This document shows positions 1 to 11,900 of a stretch of DNA of 64,000 bases, one piece after another. The notes beneath the pieces were generated by a model, which was not told the DNA's origin, did no database searches, and worked only from the letters and a program-made list of their open reading frames with translations. This DNA comes from Corallium rubrum. Taxonomy: Eukaryota; Cnidaria; Anthozoa; Scleralcyonacea; Coralliidae. Where the stretch lies: the NCBI GenBank assembly GCA_964035015.1, contig OZ036007.1, positions 4,400,997 to 4,464,996 of the forward strand. The letters are read 5' to 3'. How positions within the stretch are numbered: the first letter of the stretch is position 1; the number at the start of each line of letters is the position of its first letter. The translations under genes were made by a program, and so were the position numbers.

Positions 1-373
1 AAATACATGTCCGTCTGGCGTGCTGCTTGGTTTGGGACCACAAAATTTTAAAAAAGTACAGTACCAGTAGTTGAAAGATAAAAGTAGAATCCTTGGTTCT
101 CCGGTCTTCGTGATGGCATTGTCTTATAAGAATTCAACAGATTACCTGCACCACCCTATTACCTTTTTCTATTACCTAGGAATTTATGTTTCCTAGCAAA
201 ATTAAGAGATAACCCATGGGTTATCGCCAGAAAATACGGTAGTGTTCTCACATCTACATTGTTCCAAGCTACACTGATTGAGCTGTTGTACAGCGAAACA
301 TGTGTCTGTAGATTGAACACACTCCTTCAGTATCTGTGTTGTTGGCACTCTGTGAGGTTGGTGTAGGTGTCTG
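1..373. other. No gene seen; presumed intron of the PX gene
   Basis: This stretch lies downstream of the PX-domain first exon on the minus strand and is probably part of its first intron. I looked for the next PX exon, which should begin with a Val-Tyr pair and carry an Arg-Arg-(Tyr/Phe) motif, and did not find it here. Confidence 0.4.
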
Positions 374-990
374 CAGTGCTGTGAGTAACTTCGTTACAAG
401 TAACTAGTTACATGTTATCATTACTTTTTTGAGTAATTTTACCGGTAACTAGTTACTTTCTTCAGAAAGTAACTGTAACTGTAACTAGTTACAAAAAGGA
501 GGAATAAAAAGTAATGATAACTAGTTACATCTGCCGTCGAGAGCGCCGTTACTTTTTGCGATATCCATAATACTCCCAACCTCGCTGAGTCATCTTTCAA
601 CGTCGTTTCCAGCTTTTCATTGAACTGAACACACCAGTGCCTGCAAGTGCATCACGTGAAAGGCTGTTCAGCTGCGCAGGATTAATTTTCAGACCACATC
701 GTTGCTGAATGACTGATTGTAATTTTGAAAATTCTCTTCTGGTCAAATTGAACAATAGTTTTGTCTAATTCACATGCTTTCTCGATTTTAATGGCTGAAT
801 GAAAGAATAGGTGTAACTTTGTAATTGTAATTGTAACTAGTTCCAAAATTTTTAAAGTAACTTTGTAACTGTAACTACTGTAGTTACTTTTTTTTCATTG
901 TAACTTGTATCGGTAACTAGTTACTTTTCTGATGATGTATAAACTGTAACTGTAACTAATTACAAAAATTATGTAACTATTACAGCACTG
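374..990. mobile_element. hAT-type non-autonomous element
   Basis: The element begins CAGTGCTGTGAGTAAC and ends with the inverted form ATTACAGCACTG. It is flanked on both sides by the 8-bp duplication GGTGTCTG (366-373 and 991-998), the target-site length of hAT transposons. The interior is packed with the palindrome GTAACTAGTTAC and variants. No transposase reading frame is visible, so it would need an enzyme supplied in trans. Confidence 0.8.
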
Positions 991-998
991 GGTGTCTG

Positions 999-1859
999 TT
1001 AGTGCTAATGCAATGCTCACTACCCTTGTGGCAGTTCAAGCACTCTGGCCCTATATCACCTCAATGACCTCATCATTCCTCAAGTCCTCATGCTCTCTAG
1101 ATGTGCACAATATTTACACAATCCCACAAGCAGTTGTCACAGGCAATTGCTTGGGTAGAGTATATATTATAAGACACTGATGAGTTGTAGTACACAGAAT
1201 AGCTGTCAACATTCTAAACGGTACTTCCGCTATTTAATTACATCCTAATACAAATTTGATTATCTGAAATTTTCAACAAAGAATCCTTTCCCTATGTGCT
1301 CTATTTCTTGATTTTCTTCCCCCCAATACTAAGGAACAACAATTACCTAATAATCCACATTTATACTTCAGGTTTTAGCGGTTTTGAAAGGGTTTACATG
1401 CTCATTTTAGTCATGTACACGAATATTTTATCATATTTTACCAATGTTTGTCGAGACATAATATTACACAATTAATGAATTACCGAAAATGTTGTAAAGG
1501 TACGTCAAGGCATCACATGACTTACAAATAAATGTTTCATGGTCATTTACTTATTTAGCCAGCATTTCCACGACTTTTTAGACCGTATATCTAACACAGG
1601 AAATATTAATCTAAATCTTGTTTAAGATTAAAACGCTTGAGAACGAAATAGGGCAAAGCAATTGAGAAACCAACAACCGACTTTATAGGAAGTAGCCGTC
1701 TGGCACTCAGACAAGCATGGGGAAGAAACATTTCTAATTTCTATGCGTTAGCAGAAGTCCCCTAAAGCAAAAGCAGCCTAGCTTTGGCTAATACAACTAC
1801 ACATTTATAAAGTTTCAATTTAAAATAGTTTCAATTAAAAATTCTCCTCTATCACTTAC
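999..1859. other. No gene seen; presumed PX-gene intron
   Basis: The stretch starts at the donor site of the PX first exon (GTAAGT on the minus strand) and shows no second exon that I can support. Composition is A+T-rich and without obvious repeats. Confidence 0.4.
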
Positions 1860-1931
1860 ATAATGTTTGCTTGGCTTACGTCTCTTCTCGAACTCGACTA
1901 CAACAGCTTTTTTAACATTCCGTTGACTCAT
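1860..1931 (-). CDS. First coding exon of a PX-domain protein (p47phox/NOXO1/SH3PXD2 type), partial
   Basis: On the minus strand an ATG at 1931, in a good context (AAACCATGA), opens 24 codons ending at a consensus donor GTAAGT. Residues 13-24 read EFEKRRKPSKHY. This matches the start of the PX domain of p47phox and SH3PXD2 proteins, where a Phe/Val-x-Lys-Arg-x-x-Pro-x-x-His-Tyr run ends the first coding exon. The human NCF1 first coding exon also ends after Tyr24 in phase 0, so exon length and intron phase agree exactly. Family members are PX-SH3 adaptor subunits that bind membrane phosphoinositides and organise NADPH oxidases or invadopodia. The rest of the gene lies to the left and was not found, so the exact member cannot be named. 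I see no competing interpretation for the conserved run. Confidence 0.7.
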
Positions 1932-2154
1932 GGTTTAAACTTTAAACTCTGTGGTTACCGTATTTCGCAAGGTTCACACCAAAATCAAGACTTGCTCTTG
2001 GGGTTACCATGAACCAACAAATCCCAAACCGTCTGTGAATGACAACAACCAACTCATCGCATCCGGTACTTGTTTCCATCAGTCAAAATGACGCGACGCC
2101 ATTTTATCGGCCAACAATAATCTTCAGATTGCACATCAGATTCATCAGATATTT

Positions 2155-2262
2155 AACAATTATTCGCCGAAGACGAGGTGAATATCGGTGTATATTAATA
2201 ACCGAGACGAAGTCGAGGTTATTATTCACCGATATTCACTGAGCCTGAGGCGAATAATTGTT
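2155..2262. repeat. Foldback repeat with GGCGAATAATT arms
   Basis: AACAATTATTCGCC at 2155-2168 is the inverted complement of GGCGAATAATTGTT at 2249-2262, and the inner parts (gaatatcggtg against caccgatattc) also pair. It is a hairpin-forming, probably transposon-derived repeat. Confidence 0.6.
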
Positions 2263-2461
2263 TTAGTATAAATACACATTTTCGTACTTTTTGGAACAAC
2301 ATTTTCTTTAAAATTGTTAATTTCCTCGTCTGTCGCATTGGCAACTCAGCTGGCGGCCATTTTGAATAAACGCTGTAGGTGATTATCGAGAATTAATCCG
2401 AAGTAGCTCGACCAATCAGCGCGCGTGATTTTCTGTAATCACCTGTGTATTTATACTAAAA
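2261..2461. repeat. Inverted-repeat element, 18-bp arms
   Basis: TTTTAGTATAAATACACA at 2261-2278 recurs inverted at 2444-2461. The arms abut the preceding foldback, so both may be parts of one composite element. No target duplication could be assigned. Confidence 0.55.
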
Positions 2462-2847
2462 TTAGATATTCCTTCAAAAAATTTAACTGAGCTTTGTAAG
2501 TGTCCAAAGCAACTTTTAAAGGAATAATTCAAAATTCTGTAAGTCAAGAAGAAGGATTATTATACAACTGCATTAAAAACTGTCCAAATAACGCTAAAAA
2601 TGAGTACAAATATACAGCGATATTTGGATAGTTAGTTATTTGGATAGTAGAAAACTTGTAGAAAACCGGTTTGACAGATTTTGTTAGCCAATCAAATTTA
2701 TCAGTCGGGAACTACTTCATGTATGCTTATTATTTTGTCCTGGTTTTGTCCTGGTGCAAGTCACGCTCTACTTCTCTGGCTTTTTTAGAGTTTTCTTTTT
2801 CCATAAAAATTTGTTGATCAGAGCTGTTGTATAATAAATCTCTTATA

Positions 2848-2912
2848 AGATGTTTTGGTGTGTAGTATCGCTGTATATTTTTACTCGTTGTTTGTATTTT
2901 GACTCGCCCTGC

Positions 2913-2947
<35 letters not shown>

Positions 2948-2975
2948 TACAGCGATACTACACACCAAAACATCT
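2848..2975. repeat. Foldback repeat with about 36-bp arms
   Basis: AGATGTTTTGGTGTGTAGTA near 2849 and its inverted complement ending at 2975 form arms of about 36 bp around a roughly 50-bp loop rich in GACGAGCCCGC-like sequence. The arms are almost perfect, suggesting a young insertion or maintained hairpin. Confidence 0.65.
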
Positions 2976-4790
2976 AATAAGATCTAAATATTGTATCGAC
3001 TTGAAATTTTCTAAGAAGTATCGTTAATAACAATACAATTTATAGAAAGCAACCAGCTTTATAATTTTCGTAATTCATAGTTTTAATTAAATAAACAAGT
3101 AACATCAAGTGTCAAAACTGAGAATCATCTATTTTAAAAAAATAAATGACGTTCGTCAGTTTGGTAGATGGAATCTAGTGTATAGACCTTGACCACGCAA
3201 AGTGAGAAGCGAAAAGGTGAAAAGTTCAAGTCTTCCGACAACGCTGGCCAAGCTCATGGCGGAAACGAAAGGCTTAGAAACTAGGCTAGTTCAAATCAAT
3301 AGTTACGAACGTGGCACGAGCGTCACGACTTCCTGGGGAAGAATTTTATTGGCCAGAATAATAATTGTTGAGTGTTGCGTTGCCATAATAGGCTCGATTT
3401 CCAGCCCCCCATTATATACGTCCGTGGAAAGGTGTGGCGGTACCTCCGGAGTAGGGCAATGAACTTTTTCCTGTGAAATGGTTGATTGATGAAAACTCCC
3501 ACTACAAAATTTGTGGACTTTGCTAATGGTTGTGACTTGTGAATTTAGTGTCACAAGTCATATTACCGCAGGGGCTTTTTAAAAATCGACCAACGAGAAG
3601 AATGAAAATCAATCACCGCCAAACTGAAACCGAACGATGGTCGTTATCGCTAATGATCCGGCATTCTGGTTCTTCAAATATAAACATATCAACCATAGTC
3701 TATAAATATATCAACCAAAATTATCGCTAATCTTGGCAAACTCTATATGTCTATTTAATTTCGACAATAGCTACAAGACATATTCTTTAATATTTCCCAA
3801 ATAGTGTAGTCTTGCATTCACAAGCAGATTCGTGTTAGTATGGTGAAACTGAATTCTGGTTTCGCGAGACGGCTAGAAATCAAGCCAACGTATAGACAGT
3901 GTGCTATGGAGTATAAAAATCTGGTGAACTTTATTAGACAAAGAAAACACTAATTATAACGCTTAGCTTAGAGTCAATCAAGCCGGCAGTGAGTTTTAGC
4001 TCATAGGGGCCGAGTGAGGGAACAAAGATGGCAAAAGTATGGCGTTTTTTAAGACATTAGTCAACTACCAGAAAAAAGGGTATACCCGCCGTACCGCAGG
4101 TGTTTTCAAAAGTGTCTTTTAAACGGCAAATTCTTGGTTTGATATCCATCACTCACACACTTAGTATCTAGGTAACAGCAGTACTTCATAAATTTAGAAA
4201 TTCAAATCCCCTTGAGAAGTAAACTTGCCATCTGGTGTTAAGCGCCGCACATGCAGACGACCAAGTTTTCCTTGATAAGTTTTTCCTTGAAAACTTGCTC
4301 GTCTGTGCGGGGCTTCAGACACAGTAAAAAAATAAAGTTGTCCTCACAGCAGCGATGCCCGTGAGCTATTTAATAGTTTTGCCTTTGGCATAAAAAGTTT
4401 TTTTTTTAAAAAAAACATGATATTTTTTTCATTATTATTTATGATTTCTTATACAGTCTCGCGCGTTTCTCGTCTAGTCAGTCTTGATTTGATTTGATTG
4501 CATGTGAGAGCAATTTCCATGAGCAGTTATCGAATTTTATTCTTATTAATTCTATACAAACCGTGGACGACATATATATTTGAACTGGAGTTCGTATAAT
4601 AAATCTTTTAACTGTTTTTCACTTCATCGATGTCGGTAGTAAGGCAAACTGCATTATTATGGAGCTAGTAGCGAAACCGTGCAAATATCCAATGTTATTT
4701 AATGCGATGCCTTATCAATGAGACGTATAGTTCAATTGGATATTGACAAGGTATTTGCATATTATCAACTGCAATATGAAATCAAGTCAA
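2976..4790. other. Intergenic; no supported gene
   Basis: Nothing here reads as a convincing exon. The frame open from 3202 to 3462 on the plus strand has no splice context and no family resemblance. A small foldback at about 4235-4317 (GACGACCAAGTTTTCC paired with an inverted GCTCGTC arm) is the only structured repeat noticed. Confidence 0.4.
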
Positions 4791-4796
4791 GTGTAG

Positions 4797-4954
4797 GCAA
4801 AAAAGCAGTCAGTAAAGTCTTCAAATGATCAAGCGGAGAGGCTGTCAAAAACAACGATATTTCTCCCGTTCTTTGCTGAGGAGATCATCAAACAGAGGCC
4901 AGTGGAAGACATGTCTGATCGGATGAGACATTTAAACGACATTTCACCAGGCAG
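4797..4954 (+). CDS. Possible upstream exon of the 5.9-13.8 kb gene
   Basis: An open frame follows the in-frame stop at 4794-4796 and ends at a donor-like CCAGGCAG/GTGCAC after position 4954. It encodes a protein-like stretch containing TIFLPFFAEEIIKQRPVEDM followed by SDRMRHLNDISPG. If the donor is used (phase 2), it can join an acceptor at 5943 (CTCGAG/T) and continue in frame into the next exon. The acceptor at 5900 would be out of phase. The 5' border is unclear; an AG at 4807-4808 is one option. I do not recognise the sequence. Confidence 0.35.
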
Positions 4955-5321
4955 GTGCACAAATATAGATATGGCTGAATTCAATGAAGGAAGTTTTAGA
5001 AATGACTGTGGCTTTTATCTTGAACATCACGACTTATAGTTTAGGCCTCTGTATAGTTAAAATTCAAGCAACAGTTTTTATTCCTGAAATCAAGTTTCCT
5101 TCAGTATAAACTGGTACTAACATATAGTGGCTCATTATCTACTTCATGCATGTGGGAGATCGAAAAACAATTATCAGCCGTAGGATAATTGCCGTTTCCA
5201 TATTAAAAAACAAAGTGGGTTGTAGATGGATAGAAATGAGTGTATTGTTAAGGTTAAAGTTGGGTCTACTGGGGCGGATATACAGTATAGTTTAGATATA
5301 ATATATTTTCGTCAACTCAAG

Positions 5322-5504
5322 CCTGGTTCTCATATGTCGCCAACCGTCGCCGATCCATGATTCAGATGCATGTTAAGTAATAAAGAACAATGCAGAAAAG
5401 CACTCACTGCTTGTATTGTTCTTTATGACTTTTCTTTTTTACCATTTTAACATGCATCTAAATCACAAATCGGCGACCGTCTGCGACATATGAGAACTAG
5501 GTTT
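5322..5504. repeat. Foldback element
   Basis: CCTGGTTCTCATATGTCGCC at about 5323 is mirrored by GCGACATATGAGAACTAGG near 5484-5502, and GCATGTTAA/TTAACATGC pair further inside. The arms flank a loop containing two inverted copies of AATACAA/TTCTTTAT-type sequence. This is a palindromic transposon remnant. Confidence 0.6.
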
Positions 5505-5900
5505 AAAGGCTTATATATTTCATGTCTTCCACTTCTCTTCGTTTTTGTTTGGCTTTAGCAAAGCTATAGCGTTGCTATACGTAATTATTCTTACGAAATA
5601 ATTACAAACTAAACGCCTTGCAGTCTGCTTAACGTAATAAGTCAAATAAGAAAAGGATTTTGCTTAGTGCAATTTAATAAACGAAGTGAACAAATATCTC
5701 GTTTGAACTGGGCAGTGAAATTCGTATTCTGAAATAATTACATCAGATTGTACTTAGCATTGGTCGCCGTATTGAATATTCGAAATTCATATGTCTTTGC
5801 CGACTTGATGCTCAGTTGACAGTTTACTTTGGAAATGAATTATTGAACGGCGTAATAAGTATATAGGCTTTAATATCCATTTTTCGTTTATTTTCGCTAG

Positions 5901-8900
5901 TAATTTATTCTGATAAATGTGTAACGGCCAAGAAGTCCTCGAGTTTGATTCACGAATTAACGCGAGTGAATGACGAGGAGCAAAAGGTACGAGAGAGGAA
6001 AGACGAGTTTGTACATGAACCAGAAGAGCAGAGTGCCTTGTTTGACTCCACGATCTATTTACAAGCCTTGTTGCCGCAATTGGAAAACAAAATGGCTACA
6101 AAAACAGCAGAATTCGAGAAAAACGACACGTTGTCGGCGGTCGGCGTGGATACAACGGCATTGCGGTCGCTAACGGCGGAGGACGATACTGATTCAAAAA
6201 TCAAGCCAACACGTCAATCTTTTGCGGACACTGTGCACAATAAACAGGAAATGAACGCGAATTCAGGGAAGAACAAGTACCCTACAACAGATGCAGATGT
6301 TATTAGTGATATCTCTTCATATTCAAATGAATGTGATAGTGGCTTCGTCAGTATGAACAAAAGTTTTTCACGTAAGTACATGGATTATGGATACCTGACT
6401 GGCTGCATGGTATAGGATCAAACTTTGCCACCTTAAAATGAAATGCTAAAGCTGTGCGATTTTTCTTGCAACTTGCAACAAATAGCCTGAATGTTGCATG
6501 TTGCAAACAAAAATCGCACTGAGTAACACCGCGTAGCAACTTGCGATTTTGTTATTTTTGCCGTGTTGCAAGTTGCAAGAGAAGTTGGATGGGTTCTACT
6601 TTTTGCTGCAACTTGCAACAAAGTTCGCAAGTTGCTGAACGTGTAACATATCCTTCCTGCAACTTGCAACAATTTCGGTAGGTCTATACTACAATTTCGC
6701 AAGGTCTATACTACAATTTCGGAAGGTCTATACTACTATTTCGGAAGGTCTATACTACAATTTCGCAAGGTCTATACTACAATTTCGGAAGGTCTATACT
6801 ACTATTTCGGAAGGTCTATACTACCATTTCGGAAGGTCTATACTACTATTTCGAAGGTCTATACTACTATTTCGGAAGGTCTATACTACTATTTTGGAAG
6901 GTCTATACTACAATTTCGGAAGGTCTATACTACAATTTCGGAAGGTCTATACTACTATTTCGGAAGGTTTACACTACTATTTCGGAAGGTCTATACTACT
7001 ATTTCGGAAGGTCTACACTACTATTTCGGAAGGTCTATACTACTATTTCGGAAGGTCTATACTACTATTTCGGAAGGTCTATACTACTATTTCGGAAGGT
7101 CTATACTACTATTTTGGAAGGTCTATACTACTATTTTGGAAGGTCTATACTACTATTTCGGAAGGTCTATATTACTATTTCGGAAGATCTATACTACTAT
7201 TTCGGAAGGTCTATACTACTATTTCGGAAGGTCTATACTACTATTTCGGAAGGTCTATACTACTATTTCGGAAGGTCTATACTACTATTTCGGAAGGTCT
7301 ATACTACTATTTCGGAAGGTCTATACTACTATTTCGGAAGGTCTATACTACTATTTTGGAAGGTCTATACTACTATTTCGGAAGGTCTATACAGAGAAAC
7401 CTGAGTTTTGCGACCACCCCTGGTGCCACGAAAAAGTGGTCGTTAAGGACAGGTGGTCGTTCAGACAGGTAGTGATGTGACGTCATAGCAGCCATTTTGG
7501 CAGCGCCGCGACCCGCAGCGGTTCTTTATATCAACATTGTTTCAAGGTTAGGAAAATGGTGATTTATAAGAGAAATGGAAAAAGCAGGAACACTTCAAAG
7601 AAGTGCAGTCTTGATTTATTAATGTTACTATGTTATTTGGATATTAAAATAAAAGAAATCTGACATTTGTGTGTTTAATATCATGGCCTTATTAGAGCGA
7701 TGTTCTCCACATCAAAATGGTCTCGTACTGTCGTTCACTTCAGTTTTTGCGCTGTGTTTTTGTTACGTTTCAGATTCAATTTTTGCGCTGGTTTGGTCTT
7801 GTTAAAAGCTCTTGGCTTTATTTACGATCTTCCAGTAGTCATTTATTAATTATTAGATGTGAACACTCAATTTTGTCACTTTCCTTTCCAAGTTAAAAAG
7901 CCTTTGTGAAATATACAAACTTGTCGCGGTAAACGATCGTCAAGATCAACTTGTCTAAAGTTAACAAATATTACTCATGGTTTTGGATTGTTCAGTCATT
8001 GTATTAACTCTCAAACTTCAACTAAAAAGTATTTGGCTTTGGCAGGAGAAATTCACACAGATTTTCATCAAATAATGCTCAAAAGAGAAGCAAAACAAGA
8101 CTAAAATGCGGTAACACGGCAATTGGGCAACACTTCCGGTTTCTTGTTTCCACACGTGGTCGCATTCGCGTTTGTTTACTACGAAAAAATGGGTATTTCT
8201 TTAACGTATTTCGGCAGTTTTACGTTGAATTGGTCGCTAATAACAGGTAAATATGTTGTTTGGGACACAAAAAACCGGTCGCTGGTCGCGTAAGGCAGGT
8301 GATCGCTCATTGCAGGTATATTTCAACTACAAATCGTCCGTGCCAGAAAAAGTGGTCGTACATGACAGGTGGTCGCAAACCATGGGGGTCGCAAAACTCA
8401 GGTTTCACTGTACTACCATTTCGGAAGGTCTATGCTACTATTTCGGAAGGTCTATACTACTATTTTGGAAGGGCTATACTACTATTTCGGAAGGTCTATA
8501 CTACTATTTCGGAAGGGCTATACTACTGTTTTGGAAGGTCTATACTACCATTTCGGAAGGTCTATACTACTATTTCGGAAGGTCTATACTACAATTTCGG
8601 AAGGTCTATACTACTATTTTGGAAGGTCTATACTACTATTTCGAAAGGGCTATACTACTATTTCGGAAGGTCTATACCACTATTTCGGAAGGTCTATACT
8701 ACTATTTTGGAAGGTCTATACTAGTATTTCGGAAGGTCTATACTACTATTTTGGAAGGTCTATTTTTGGAAGGTCTATACTACTATTTCAGAAGGTCTAT
8801 ACTACTATTTCAGAAAGTCTATACTACTATTTCGGAAGGTCTATACTACTATTTCGGAAGGTCTATACTACTATTTCGGAAGGTCTATACTACTATTTTG

Positions 8901-11900
8901 GAAGGTCTATACTACTATTTTGGAAGGTCTATACTACTATTTCGGAAGGTCTATACTACTATTTCGGAAGGTCTATACCACTATTTCGGAAGGTCTATAC
9001 TACTATTTTGGAAGGTCTATACTACTATTTCGGAAGGTTTATACTACTATTTCGGAAGGTTTATACTACTATTTTGGAAGGTCTATACTACTATTTTGGA
9101 TGGTCTATACTACTATTTCAGAAGGTCTATACTACTATTTCGGAAGGCCTATACTACAATTTTGGAAGGTCTATACTACTATTTTGGAAGGTCTATACTA
9201 CTATTTTGGAAGGTCTATACTACTATTTTGGAAGGTCTATACTACTATTTTGGAAGGTCTATACTACTATTTCGGAAGGTCTATACTACAATTTCGGAAG
9301 GTCTATACTACTATTTTGGAAGGTCTATACTACTATTTTGGAAGGTCTATACTACTATTTTGGAAGGTCTATACAATTTCGGAAGGTCTATACTAAGGTG
9401 GAGAAATTTTCACTCAACTTTGTTTGAATCACTTTCTGAATGTTTGAGCTTGAGGGACGTATATATACCAAACGTTTGGCAGCTATATTAGAACACTAAG
9501 CTCGCATATGTAACGTCTTGCATTAAATATCGGCAGTTGTGCAAATTATGAGAAACCTTTTCACAGTCTTATCAGTGAGCAAACGCACTTACGTGGGGTG
9601 ATTAAAATAGCTGATCAAACACGGCATGGTAAACTGCATGGCTTAGAAATCATTTTAAAGAGAACACTAATATTATTACACCTGCAAGACTTGTCACTAA
9701 AGTTAGAATAAATTTAACTGTATGTTTTGACTTTACAATTACAACCGTACTATTTCAACCATATCTGATATGGGGGGCGATTACATGGACCGGGCTAGCC
9801 CAGTTAACCGGGATGAGTTCACGAAACGATTACATGGAGCGGGCTAGCCCGGTAAGCCGGGATGATTTCAGTCCGAAATTCGCAATTATCAAGTAAATAA
9901 GTCACGTTAGTTCTACTTCAGTTTTACACCAATTAGTCTATTATTTATTTTGTAAGCCCATCGTTAATAAAAAGATTGTTAAAGTCTTAGCTAAACCAGG
10001 AAAGCGTCTTCACGAAGACTAATTAATTTATTAAATCTTCGCTTTGATCACGAAACACACAAACAACGTTGATGTTCTATTTCAGTTCCGTTCAGCACTA
10101 TTTATTCACACAGTCAAGCAAACGAACGCGTGTCGAAGCGAGTTCAACAGTTTTTCAGCCCGGTATGCCGGGATGAAAATGATTACATGGATATTTTCAT
10201 CCCGGTTAACCGGGCTAGCCGGTTGCGACAACCGGTATCCCGGCAAATCGAAATGTTAAAACAACATGCGTTTTATATAGAAAGCGGCTAGCCCGGTTAA
10301 CTGGGCCAGCCCGGTCCATGTAATCGCCCCCTGACGCTATCGTGTTTAGGATATAATATATCAACAACGAGTTTGAGTGTCATCACAAGGCCGTAGCCAC
10401 ACAAGGCACTTTTCTTGTGACATAACCGTTTAAAACACCGTTGCGTTATAGGCAACGTTGCAACATAATTTCCTCGCGTAACTGCGTCTTAACAAACAGT
10501 TTTTTTCTATTTTAGCACGAAAAAGCATATTCGGTGTAACCAAAAACATACATCAGCAAGGATTCTATTACGATGATAATTCCGCAGAATACTGGAGTGA
10601 CGAGGATTATCGTTATCCACCTCAAATGTCCCTAAGTCCCCCTCCTGGACAATTAACATTCCGAAAGAAGCCCCTAAAAGAAAAGAAAAGTGAAGAAAAG
10701 CCACATAGAAGAATTCCAGAAAAACACAAGGTATAAAAAATGTTGTGTTGCGTTGCGTTGTGCTTTGTTGTGTTGTGTTGTGTTGTGTTGTGTTGTGTTG
10801 TGTTGTGTTGTGTTGTGTTGTGTTGTGTTGTGTTGTGTTGTGTTGTGCTGCGCTGCGTTGCGTTGCGTTGCGTTGCGTTGCGTTGCGTTGCGTTGCGTTG
10901 CGTTGCGTTGCGTTGCGTTGTGTTGCGTTGTGCTTTGTTGTGTTGCGTTGCGTTGCGTTGCGTTGCGTTGCGTTGCGTTGCGTTGCGTTGCGTTGCGTTG
11001 CGTTGCGTTGCGTTGCGTTGCGTTGCGTTGCGTTGCGTTGCGTTGCGTTGCGTTGCGTTGCGTTGCGTTGCGTTGCGTTGCGTTGCGTTGCGTTGCGTTG
11101 CGTTGCGTTGCGTTGCGTTGCGTTGCGTTGCGTTGCGTTGCGTTGCGTTGCGTTGCGTTGCGTTGCGTTGCGTTGCGTTGCGTTGCGTTGCGTTGCGTTG
11201 CGTTGTGTTGTGTTGTGTTGTGTTGTGTTGTGTTGTGTTGTGTTGTGTTGTGTTGTGTTGTGTTGTGTTGTGTTGCTCGTTAAAGTTCGATATAATCATT
11301 CAATCAACAGGAAACAAAACAATCCGAAGACTTTTCAAAAATTCTTCTCAAGAAACGTCCGCTCGCAAGAACGCTCAGCCCAATTGGCTCGAAATCGGAG
11401 CATCACCACCACCAAAATATTTTGAGTCTCACCGAAAGAACCTCACTTAACGCTTCACCATTCTTTATAAAAACTACAGAAAGTGTTTCCCCTACAAGGA
11501 CGTTACATCCGTATGGTTGGAAACCAAAGGACGCGATTGATGAATTGCTTATCTCTTCGGCGGCTTCACAATCCTTAATTCAACCAACTTTGTCATTAAC
11601 GCCAACTTCACGCAAAGAAAAGTACCCTAATAACAGCAATTCAAGCTGCTTAACTTATAGTTATAGAATGAAGAACGATAACATATTTGATTCACAAAGG
11701 TAAGCTAAAGAAGTCCATTGCTTTTGATTACGATTCAATATTATGAGTGGCCATAACTAAATGACTCATTTTGGGCCACGAGTCTGTATAAAGTTCGTTC
11801 TGCATGGAATAGCAAAGTTTTGCACTTTTGCGTAAAGTATACGTGGTATTACTATGTACTTGTACATCCTTGCACTTAGGACTCTACTTTTTTTCCATGT

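Noticed and set aside
3202-3462. Plus-strand 86-codon frame
   Set aside because: No ATG start, splice context or recognisable motif; composition is no better than chance.
6671-9396. CRISPR-like array of short regular repeats
   Set aside because: The units are contiguous with no spacers and the host is an intron-bearing animal gene.
8253-9491. A 412-codon plus-strand frame and several shorter ones at 6894-7480 and 8260-9427
   Set aside because: They arise from a 22-bp intronic minisatellite whose unit has no stop codon in any frame; all frames give the same period.
10622-11450. Long Cys/Val/Leu or Asn/Ala/Thr-Gln frames on both strands
   Set aside because: Translation of the pentanucleotide array; the real exon parts at its edges were assigned separately.
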